33,320 bases of DNA from a virus. Both the position numbers and the translations under genes were made by a program. Below the pieces are notes generated by a model. It was not told where the DNA came from. It saw nothing but the letters and a program-made list of their open reading frames with translations, and did no database searches. This document shows, one piece after another, positions 23,774 through 29,791 of this stretch. Numbering within the stretch: the stretch's first letter is position 1; every line of letters begins with the position of its first letter. The stretch spans positions 1-33,320 of IMG/VR virus record IMGVR_UViG_3300044612_000182; one strand, 5' to 3'.

Positions 23774-23789
23774 GTGTAAACGTTTACAC
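23774..23789. promoter_or_regulatory. perfect 16-bp palindrome, likely operator
   Basis: GTGTAAACGTTTACAC is a perfect inverted repeat with a central CG, lying just upstream of the winged-helix gene. A weak minus-strand promoter (TTGCCA at 23798-23803, 17-base spacer, TTTACA) would overlap it. The inner 14 bases also match the general form of LacI/GalR-family operators, so either the phage winged-helix protein or a host regulator could bind. Confidence 0.6.
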
Positions 23790-23803
23790 TATCAAAATGG
23801 CAA

Positions 23804-24580
23804 CTATGGTTTTTCGCCAAAAATATCCCCCCCGGGGGTAGGCGTTTCTGGAGACAAGGGGGGTGTTTCTGTGTTGAGGGCTAGGAAAGCGAGGTCATTG
23901 AATTCTTCTTGGGATTGTTTGTGGGGATTACTATGTAAACTGCGCGGGTGAGGCTCATTTGACATTTGGCCCCCCGCCCCGCCCGTACCCTCGCCATCAT
24001 CCGCATTTTTACTGTCTGCCTTTTCAGGATCGGCAGCTAATTCGCTGAGCAATCGATCAGCATCAATCGTTTCAACATCGCCAGATGACAGGATCACAGT
24101 CTTTAATTGATCCATGATCTGATCGCGGATCGCGCCACTGCCTTGCACATGGGAAATTTCTTTTCTCTCTGTAAATGCTGCGATCTCGGTTACATTGCCC
24201 AGCACTTTCGCAGCTTGCACTTTCGTCGCGTGTTTAACGTCTGGATCAATTACGGTCTGAATCAGCGATTGAATTACTAATTGCCTTATTGATGCAGCAT
24301 CGGCGTATTTCATCGCCTCATTTGCCAGCTTCAGGGCATCTATTTGCTGGCTGATAACTGGATGCCTTTTTAGGCGTGTTGCATCGTTGCTCTGCGAGTG
24401 CGGGCTGGCTTTGGTGTTATACGCTGCCCGATAAGCTGCTGCGCCTGTTTCCCCTGCTGCTACTGCCTCTGCGAATCTACGCTGCCTTGTAGTCAATGTG
24501 CCTTTTGGCACCATCATTGCGCCTTCTATGCCTCTCTGCTGTATAGCTGCCTTAACTTGTTTTCTGCTGGGTGTTTTCAT
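23804..24580 (-). CDS. terminase small-subunit-like protein
   Basis: A 258-residue protein. After a basic start (MKTPSRKQVKAAIQQRG) it has LTTRQRRFAEAVAAGETGAA and AYRAAYNTKASPHSQSNDAT, then LKRHPVISQQI. This helix-turn-helix pattern is typical of small terminase subunits. A central helical region (KVQAAKVLGNVTEIAAF) would oligomerise, and the tail is a disordered Gly/Pro/Ser-rich stretch. ATG 24580 is chosen since it lies about 30 bases after the predicted transcription start; a TTG at 24631 would precede the -10. It recognises the phage genome and recruits TerL; the two genes are separated here by two small genes. Confidence 0.75.
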   Translation of the reverse strand: MKTPSRKQVKAAIQQRGIEGAMMVPKGTLTTRQRRFAEAVAAGETGAAAYRAAYNTKASPHSQSNDATRLKRHPVISQQIDALKLANEAMKYADAASIRQLVIQSLIQTVIDPDVKHATKVQAAKVLGNVTEIAAFTERKEISHVQGSGAIRDQIMDQLKTVILSSGDVETIDADRLLSELAADPEKADSKNADDGEGTGGAGGQMSNEPHPRSLHSNPHKQSQEEFNDLAFLALNTETPPLSPETPTPGGDIFGEKP

Positions 24581-24616
24581 ATTGAACTGCTGCTCGCTTT
24601 GCTCGCTGATGGCGCG

Positions 24617-24647
24617 AATATACCAGAACAAAGCCAGAATCTATCAA
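24617..24647 (-). promoter_or_regulatory. promoter for the packaging/structural operon
   Basis: On the minus strand, TTGATA (24642-24647) is followed after 19 bases by TATATT (24617-24622) with a TGG just before it, forming an extended -10. The expected start is near 24610, some 30 bases ahead of the small-terminase ATG. The -35 lies inside the first operator-like inverted repeat, so binding there would block this promoter. Confidence 0.55.
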
Positions 24648-24718
24648 AATCCTGGGATTGATAGCACTACTATCGCATCCTGGGATGCAATACATAATCC
24701 CAATTAGCATATTGCATC
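24642..24718. promoter_or_regulatory. operator cluster in the divergent intergenic region
   Basis: ATCCTGGGAT occurs twice, at 24649-24658 and 24677-24686, 28 bases apart. The second copy is the centre of an inverted repeat with 10-base arms and one mismatch (24671-24692). A further half-site TATTGCATC (24710-24718) is the exact reverse complement of GATGCAATA at 24684-24692. The cluster lies between the packaging operon and the plus-strand early operon and overlaps the former's -35, as expected of a switch region. Confidence 0.6.
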
Positions 24719-24782
24719 TATCACTGGCAGCATCTAGGGGCGCGTAATTGCGCGTGTTTTTCTTTTGATAATAGGGGAAATT

Positions 24783-24956
24783 ATGGAAATTACTGTACGA
24801 ATCACTGGGCAATACGGTCTGCGTGTTGTCTATCCAGTGTGTGAAAAGGCACTGCTGCTGGCGCGTCTGGCTGGCTTCAAAACACTGCCAGCGCACGCAC
24901 TCGAAACAATCAAGGCACTGGGTTATTCGATCAACGTAGAACAACAGACATTGTGA
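24783..24956 (+). CDS. small phage protein, first gene of plus-strand operon
   Basis: A 57-residue protein, MEITVRITGQYGLRVVYPVC onward, ending TIKALGYSINVEQQTL. The arrangement V-x-I-T-x-x-Y-G...Y-P-V-C-E-x-A...A-x-x-A-G-x-K-T-L...I-x-x-L-G-Y-x-I is shared by many tiny unassigned phage proteins in early regions. The ATG is preceded by AGGGGA with four-base spacing; an upstream TTG is rejected. Its role is unknown; the position next to the control region suggests very early expression. Confidence 0.75.
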   Translation: MEITVRITGQYGLRVVYPVCEKALLLARLAGFKTLPAHALETIKALGYSINVEQQTL

Positions 24957-24964
24957 GGCAGATC

Positions 24965-25141
24965 ATGGGAAAAACGATATTAGCTGGCATTGCTGCCGGT
25001 ATGTTCATAAACACTGGCGCGATCATCGCAATGGCTTGTGTCGGACAATTAGATGCTGGCAGTGGCTTTTTGCTGGCAGTCTTTTCGCTGGGTATTGCTG
25101 CGCTGGCACTGATCGAGCGCGAGGGGATTCCAAATGAGTAA
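24965..25141 (+). CDS. small two-helix membrane protein
   Basis: A 58-residue protein with two hydrophobic helices (about 3-29 and 34-52: LAGIAAGMFINTGAIIAMAC and GFLLAVFSLGIAALALI). The ATG has GAGG upstream; a GTG four codons earlier is less likely because it lies inside the previous gene. Its stop lies inside the next gene's start (ATGAGTAA). Small early membrane proteins of phages often affect host physiology or superinfection; nothing here decides between such roles. Confidence 0.65.
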   Translation: MGKTILAGIAAGMFINTGAIIAMACVGQLDAGSGFLLAVFSLGIAALALIEREGIPNE

Positions 25142-26405
25142 CTATGACTATTGCGGAAAAAATCGCCTCGATTGGATGGACACACTGGCGCAAGTGCTGC
25201 GCTACCATCCCAGCGCTGATCACTTATGGCACCATCGCGAACAAAACCGCTATCCATTGCACCCAGCGATCCGCGAATCTGTATTGATCGCTGCACCTGC
25301 TGATTGGCATTTGCTGGTGCTGCAATGGCCGCATGTGTCGATTAAAGATGCTGCGCGTCTGGCTTATACGCGAAACGTCGATCATGGGTTCGCTGATCGT
25401 CAGACTGTAACAAGCATTTCAAAATACATAACAGAGCATTTTCCAGCACTGCAATCGCACTTAATCCGAGATATCTGCGCGAAATTTGGCAATCATCAAT
25501 TTGCGATTTCGCATGAAATGGAACAAATGCTCGAATGGCTGGCTGAATCGCCTACTAGCTGTATGGTGCGCCGAAATTGGCAAGCTGGTAGCTGGCACCC
25601 TTATCGCTGCTACGATCCCAAATTTGGCTGGGGACTAGCAGTGCGCCTAGAAAATGGGCAAGTAATGGCGCGCGCGCTGGTCAATGAGCAAAGCAAATCC
25701 TTTGTTCGATCATTCGGCGCAATCGAAAATAATCGCGGTCATTCTCAAAATGATAACGCGCTGAATAGCTGGCTTGAATCGCAAGGGTATCAGTACAGCG
25801 ATGGCTGGTCTGGCTTGCGTCTGGCGAAAGTGGCGCACCCAGATGGTGGCTGGTCTGCGCCCTATATTGATGGCGATACTCAGGCCGTCGATTCGCGCGA
25901 TGGGTATCTGCTGATTACAGAGTGTGGCGATTTTTCCTGCACCAACACAGATGGGTATCTGGATGATAACGAAGATCATTCACACTGCGAGGATTGTGAC
26001 GCGCGAATCAACATGAATAATGGCAGTCACACATGGGCCGGTAGATACGAAGATCGTTTAGTCTGCGATAGCTGCGCTGGCGATTATGTCAATGCTATCG
26101 GCGCAAATGGCAATGAGTATTATGAACATACTAACGATTGCACTTACGTCGAATCGCGCAGCACATGGTACGTTGACAGATACATGAGCGAAAACGGCAT
26201 TGTGTATTGCGATGATACCGAAACCCATGAGCATCAAGATGATGCCTTGTATCTTGCACTGCGCGATGAGTGGGTACAGTCAGATTGCACTTATGCGGTC
26301 TATTGCGAGGATGACGATCAACACCAGCACATTGATGATTGCGTGTTGCTGGATGATGGCACCTATACATTACGCACTGACAACGAAAGCGAGGCAGCAG
26401 CATGA
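25134..26405 (+). CDS. large unknown protein with C-terminal zinc ribbon and His/Asp repeats
   Basis: A 423-residue protein. Residues 1-140 are helical with many Trp and His. Residues about 150-265 are beta-rich, with GWGLAVRLENGQVMARALVN and DGGWSAPYIDGDTQAVDSRD. A zinc ribbon follows, C285-x-x-C288 and C311-x-x-C314. The tail (326-415) has imperfect repeats of the form H-x-x-(D/N)-D-C followed by TYV or VLL. I recall similar unassigned proteins in phages but no function. It overlaps the membrane gene by eight bases and the peptidase gene by four, so the three are coexpressed. GATC sites are dense here. Confidence 0.75.
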   Translation: MSNYDYCGKNRLDWMDTLAQVLRYHPSADHLWHHREQNRYPLHPAIRESVLIAAPADWHLLVLQWPHVSIKDAARLAYTRNVDHGFADRQTVTSISKYITEHFPALQSHLIRDICAKFGNHQFAISHEMEQMLEWLAESPTSCMVRRNWQAGSWHPYRCYDPKFGWGLAVRLENGQVMARALVNEQSKSFVRSFGAIENNRGHSQNDNALNSWLESQGYQYSDGWSGLRLAKVAHPDGGWSAPYIDGDTQAVDSRDGYLLITECGDFSCTNTDGYLDDNEDHSHCEDCDARINMNNGSHTWAGRYEDRLVCDSCAGDYVNAIGANGNEYYEHTNDCTYVESRSTWYVDRYMSENGIVYCDDTETHEHQDDALYLALRDEWVQSDCTYAVYCEDDDQHQHIDDCVLLDDGTYTLRTDNESEAAA

Positions 26406-27475
26406 TCATCTTACATAAGACACTTGATCGCGCACTGTCGATCAAAAGACCGCATGGCGCAGCAGCTACCGCGAAATTTTCGCGCTGGCTGGCTGACAAT
26501 CTGCCGGATGGTATCTGCGCCGAATTTGATGCTTGCGGAAATTTGCACGTTGACACTCGCGCAGAGGATGGCAATCGCACGTTATTTGTCGCACACGTTG
26601 ACACTGTGCATAACAAGTCTGGCAAAAATCGCATCAAAAAAACACGCACGCACTGGCACGCTGATGGCGATGTTTTAGGTGCTGATGATGGTGCTGGGTG
26701 CGCCATGCTGATGCACTTAATACATTCTGGCGTGCCAGCGTATTATGTTTTTACTGTTGGCGAGGAAAAGGGTGGAATCGGCGCGACATGGCTGGCAAAG
26801 AATAAGCCCGATCTACTGCGCCAGTTTGATCGCGCAATCGCTTTTGATCGTCGCGGTATTGATTCTGTTATCACGCATCAAGGCTGGGGCCGATGCTGCT
26901 CTGATGCTTTCGGACAGGCATTGTGCGATTCGCTGGGATCGTATGACCAAAACCTGATGCACTTGAATGATGACACTGGTGTTTATACAGATACCGCCGA
27001 GTTTATCGATCTGATCCCAGAGTGTACAAATATCAGCATCGGCTATTCAAATGAACACACGGTAAACGAATCATTGAACATTCTGTATTTCAATATGCTA
27101 GCTGCTGCTGCTGCGCGTGTTGACTGGGATAGTCTGCCAGTGGCGCGTGATCCTCGCGATCCTGATCCTGATGACTGGCAGAGATACAGAGGCAGCTACT
27201 ATTCCACTGCCAGCTATTCGAGTGCCCATGATGATTTGACAGATTATCTATCTGCTGCGCTGCTGGATGCTCAATACGGACACACTCGCGAATTGATCGA
27301 AATAGTGGCTGAGTATGCTTTCCCAGATGATCCGCATCTAATGGCAAAGCACTTGAATCCTCGCAAACTCGATTATCGGATCGTTGACGATCTGCTGGCT
27401 GATCTCGCCAGCGAATTGATCAGCGCAGATGATGCCATGCTGATGCTTGCTGACGAAATGTATGATTCTTTGTGA
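26402..27475 (+). CDS. M20/M42-type zinc metallopeptidase-like protein
   Basis: A 357-residue protein with the full dinuclear zinc set of clan MH peptidases, in order: LFVAHVDTV (H65, D67), VLGADDGAGCAML (bridging D95 or D96), VGEEKGGIGA (E121 base, E122 ligand), AIAFDRRG (D149) and GYSNEHTVN (H219). Such enzymes are aminopeptidases or amidohydrolases acting on short peptides or acylated amino acids. The C-terminal third (about 240-357) is acidic and outside the peptidase fold. It overlaps the upstream 423-residue gene by ATGA and is closed by a strong terminator. Substrate unknown. Confidence 0.8.
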   Translation: MIILHKTLDRALSIKRPHGAAATAKFSRWLADNLPDGICAEFDACGNLHVDTRAEDGNRTLFVAHVDTVHNKSGKNRIKKTRTHWHADGDVLGADDGAGCAMLMHLIHSGVPAYYVFTVGEEKGGIGATWLAKNKPDLLRQFDRAIAFDRRGIDSVITHQGWGRCCSDAFGQALCDSLGSYDQNLMHLNDDTGVYTDTAEFIDLIPECTNISIGYSNEHTVNESLNILYFNMLAAAAARVDWDSLPVARDPRDPDPDDWQRYRGSYYSTASYSSAHDDLTDYLSAALLDAQYGHTRELIEIVAEYAFPDDPHLMAKHLNPRKLDYRIVDDLLADLASELISADDAMLMLADEMYDSL

Positions 27476-27483
27476 CTAAAGCC

Positions 27484-27519
27484 AGCCAGTGCTGCCAGCA
27501 ATGGCGCACTGGCTTTTTT
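27484..27519 (+). terminator. strong intrinsic terminator after the metallopeptidase gene
   Basis: A 9-bp perfect stem (AGCCAGTGC with GCACTGGCT) is interrupted by one bulged T and continues as GCCA/TGGC capped by a GCAA tetraloop, with a run of six T. It lies nine bases after the peptidase stop codon and should end the first plus-strand transcript. Confidence 0.9.
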
Positions 27520-27740
27520 ACGTCTATACAGTGCCGATCCTGATGCGCCAGCATCAGAGGCACCAGAGGCAGAGGCACCAGTACAGGCAGCACTAGCAGT
27601 GCCAGCACTAATAGCACTGGCAGCAACACCAGCAATTGATGTTAATTTGATAACGAGATCGCACTGGATCGGATCGGCAGAGTATGGGTGAGTGAGTATG
27701 GGTGAGTTTGTATGCGTGAGTTCACAACGAAAGGGGAGTT
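27520..27740 (+). other. intergenic region with low-complexity and 14-bp repeats
   Basis: Between the terminator and the next gene there is a GCA/CCA-rich low-complexity stretch (27536-27620). It is followed by an AT-richer part and three direct repeats of 14 bases just before the Shine-Dalgarno (GGGGAG) of the gene at 27741. A new promoter must lie here if the terminator is efficient, but I cannot identify one with confidence. Confidence 0.6.
27682..27723 (+). repeat. three 14-bp direct repeats
   Basis: Units at 27682-27695, 27696-27709 and 27710-27723 read GTATG(G/C)GTGAG followed by three variable bases. They are head to tail with no spacer, 18 bases upstream of the next start codon. They could be an activator or repressor array or a remnant of slippage. 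Confidence 0.75.
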
Positions 27741-27929
27741 ATGAATAAACTTTTTTATGTCAGGTTTTATTCCCATCCACAGAATTGCCATGAGCGATTT
27801 TTGTGGACTGCGGAAAACCGCGAGGCGATGGAAACGATAGTGCAAGACTACGAAAAGCAATCGTCGTTTCGCGCTGAAGTCATTCGGTATGTGTGCAACA
27901 CGCCCGATGAAGTAGCCAACGATTTATAG
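27741..27929 (+). CDS. small unknown protein, first gene after the terminator
   Basis: A 62-residue protein, MNKLFYVRFYSHPQNCHERF onward, with a beta-strand start and a helical ENREAMETIVQDYEKQS segment. GGGGAG precedes the ATG by four bases. No family recognised. It starts a run of five short plus-strand genes that could be host-takeover or anti-defence proteins judging only by size and early location. Confidence 0.65.
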   Translation: MNKLFYVRFYSHPQNCHERFLWTAENREAMETIVQDYEKQSSFRAEVIRYVCNTPDEVANDL

Positions 27930-27941
27930 AAAGGGTGAGCG

Positions 27942-28163
27942 ATGAACTTTGATATTGATACGCAGGATGGCATGGCAAATTCTGTGCGCTGGACTGAAGC
28001 GATGTTCAGTCAAATTAAAGATGGCGGCACTTGGATGATCCCGCGCAGCGGCACAGTTGTAAGGGTGAGCCACAAAGATAAGACCGTCAGCATTACCGCT
28101 AGTATGTATCCAGAGAATAGCCTTCGCCGCGTTATCAAGGCGATGGGTTGGACAATCAAATAG
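27942..28163 (+). CDS. small unknown protein
   Basis: A 73-residue protein: MNFDIDTQDGMANSVRWTEA, then FSQIKDGGTWMIPRSGTVVR and a helical end (ENSLRRVIKAMGWTIK). The strand-strand-helix order with 'GGTWMIPRSG' resembles small alpha/beta phage proteins of unknown role. AAAGGGTGAG precedes the ATG. It follows the previous gene after 12 bases and is likely cotranscribed. Confidence 0.65.
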   Translation: MNFDIDTQDGMANSVRWTEAMFSQIKDGGTWMIPRSGTVVRVSHKDKTVSITASMYPENSLRRVIKAMGWTIK

Positions 28164-28174
28164 GGGATTAAACA

Positions 28175-28492
28175 ATGAACACATTTACATTAACTGACGA
28201 CGAATTTTTTCGCTGGTATCAACCACAACAAAATCCATTCGACGGCAATGCTTCATATGATGGTTGCATGTTTGAAACTTACGGTAAAGAACACGATCAC
28301 ATAAAACTAGTACACGAACTCGCGCCTGATCGTATTTGGACTGTGCTTGATTGTGACGGCAAAACCATAGTTGCCAATGGCTATCACTTTGTAAACCGCA
28401 TGGGTTATTTAATTACAGAAATACCCGCGCCAGAAGGCATGTACTTTGAAGTCTTGGACGAAAACGATTTTGACTATCAAGCAACCATTTAG
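28175..28492 (+). CDS. acidic small unknown protein
   Basis: A 105-residue acidic protein. It begins MNTFTLTDDEFFRWYQPQQN, continues FETYGKEHDHIKLVHELAPD, RIWTVLDCDGKTIVANGYHF and VNRMGYLITEIPAPEGMYFE, and ends in an acidic tail. The net negative charge and small alpha/beta look are shared with many phage inhibitors of host enzymes, but that is only suggestive. GGGGA lies upstream of the ATG. No family recognised. Confidence 0.65.
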   Translation: MNTFTLTDDEFFRWYQPQQNPFDGNASYDGCMFETYGKEHDHIKLVHELAPDRIWTVLDCDGKTIVANGYHFVNRMGYLITEIPAPEGMYFEVLDENDFDYQATI

Positions 28493-28503
28493 GAGATCAG
28501 ACG

Positions 28504-28785
28504 ATGAAAACCATTACCGTACAAATACCAGACCACGTAACTGAAACAGAGGCTCATGCCAATATTGCCCGACTGTTTAGCCCAGACTGGTTAGCAAGCT
28601 GGTGGAGCATTGAGGATGTACAGGGAGAAAGACCATATCTAACAGACGATCAGGCGCGCGAAGTGCTGCACGCAATAGATCGGAAACATGATGCAAACAT
28701 CGGCATCAATTGGGACTTCATCCAAGACGTTGCAGATATGTTATTCGACGATCCCGAAGAACTGATAGAGTGCGAGGATGACTAG
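28504..28785 (+). CDS. acidic small unknown protein
   Basis: A 93-residue acidic protein with a ubiquitin-like opening strand (MKTITVQIPDHVTETEAHAN), a WLASWWSIEDV segment, LTDDQAREVLHAIDRKHDAN and an acidic end (FDDPEELIECEDD). 'LTDDQAREVLHAIDRKHDA.IGINWD' looks like a helix-turn pattern seen in small phage proteins of unknown function. AGGAG is upstream of the ATG, and its stop overlaps the next start. Confidence 0.65.
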   Translation: MKTITVQIPDHVTETEAHANIARLFSPDWLASWWSIEDVQGERPYLTDDQAREVLHAIDRKHDANIGINWDFIQDVADMLFDDPEELIECEDD

Positions 28786-28978
28786 CCAGAGAATGTTCAC
28801 CCTGTACCTGATCGAGAATGATGACGGTCAGGTCAGGGTTATTACAGACTACAGCGGCGAGGGTGAACGCTGCCTTGCGCTGGGCGTGGAAATCATGCAG
28901 TCCCTCGCCACCATCCAGCCGTATACGCATGGCGATCTGACACTAGCCATGCCAGCGCGTACCGATGTCGAGCATTGA
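28778..28978 (+). CDS. small unknown protein overlapping the convergent Toprim gene
   Basis: A 66-residue protein, MTSQRMFTLYLIENDDGQVR onward, with helix LGVEIMQSLATIQPY near the end. Its start overlaps the previous gene by eight bases (ATGACTAG). Its last 36 bases overlap the end of the minus-strand Toprim gene, so convergent transcripts would be complementary. No terminator is visible on either side. Function unknown. Confidence 0.6.
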   Translation: MTSQRMFTLYLIENDDGQVRVITDYSGEGERCLALGVEIMQSLATIQPYTHGDLTLAMPARTDVEH

Positions 28979-29791
28979 ATGGGTGAGGCTTTGCGAGAGC
29001 GCGAACAACCCAAGACGGCGGTGGTAGTCGTTGGCATCTTCACCCTGCTGATCTGATATCCAGATCGGCCAGCCAATCTCTGCCGCCGCTTGTTGCCCTG
29101 TGCCACTCGCATCATTGTCGGCAACCACTAGGCCAGACTCCAGACCTGCCGCCACCTTGACCATATTGCCAGCCGAAAAGCAAACATGAATTGTGTATCG
29201 CCGCTTCAGTTGTTTCATCGCAGAGCGAACGGATAACGCCGTGGCATATCCCTCGCACACAATGTTGATGCCCTTGTTGTCGAAGGTAAAGGTGGCTCCG
29301 CTGGTGCGCTGGCCGTACAAAAACTTCTTGGTGCCATCCTCCCAAATCTGCTGCACCCCTACCAGGCTTTTGCCGCAGCGCATGGGGATCAAAAGCACTG
29401 GCACATTCTCAATGTTCAGCACGCTGCCCTGCTCGTCGTCGAAACCCTTTCTTTGTAGGTAAGGGTGAGTTCGGTATCCGCTGGCGTTCAACATTCTTAC
29501 GGCCTTTCCTACAGCCTCGGTTGCCAGCTTCTGACGCTGCTGCTCTGCCTGTGCCTGACTAATGACGATTGATCGTATGTTCAAGTTGTTGCGCTCACTA
29601 GACTCTGGTTTCCACAGCGATACGATTGTGCTGGTTGCATGGTTCTGGACAAACCCATGCGTGCCCATGTACTTGACCGCTCCGTTGCGCTTCTTTGGAT
29701 GATCTTCTGTTGGGTAACGCTTCCAGACACCGATGGGTGGCAAGTCATTGATGATGATCCCGTGTGATCGGGCAAAAGAAACGAAATCCAT
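28943..29791 (-). CDS. Toprim-domain primase-like protein
   Basis: A 282-residue protein. It starts with a primase-like N-terminal part without a zinc finger (IGVWKRYPTEDHP, YMGTHGFVQNHATSTIVSLW), then HPYLQRKGF and LIPMRCGKSLVGVQQIWEDG. A Toprim fold follows with catalytic E180 (VCEGYATAL) and D225-x-D227 (VVADNDASGTGQQAAAEIG), and a later QGEDANDYH acidic site. This is the arrangement of plasmid TraC/phage primases of the Toprim_3 type. It lies one base after the helicase stop, so the two likely act as a primase-helicase pair in replication. Confidence 0.8.
   Translation of the reverse strand: MDFVSFARSHGIIINDLPPIGVWKRYPTEDHPKKRNGAVKYMGTHGFVQNHATSTIVSLWKPESSERNNLNIRSIVISQAQAEQQRQKLATEAVGKAVRMLNASGYRTHPYLQRKGFDDEQGSVLNIENVPVLLIPMRCGKSLVGVQQIWEDGTKKFLYGQRTSGATFTFDNKGINIVCEGYATALSVRSAMKQLKRRYTIHVCFSAGNMVKVAAGLESGLVVADNDASGTGQQAAAEIGWPIWISDQQGEDANDYHRRLGLFALSQSLTHSMLDIGTRWHG

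Larger units (their letters stand above)
24581..24782. other. divergent control region without genes
   Basis: This stretch separates the minus-strand packaging operon from the plus-strand operon. It holds the operator cluster and the minus-strand promoter listed separately, plus a plus-strand Shine-Dalgarno (AGGGGA) just before 24783. I could not find a convincing plus-strand promoter by eye. Confidence 0.7.

Noticed and set aside
23827-23838. CCCCC/GGGGG palindrome in the small-terminase tail
   Set aside because: It has no loop or T run and is explained by proline and glycine codons at the end of the protein.
24765-24782. TTG start and a GATAAT -10-like box just before the first plus-strand gene
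   Set aside because: GATAAT lies only a few bases from the Shine-Dalgarno and lacks a -35 at proper spacing; the ATG at 24783 has a good ribosome site.
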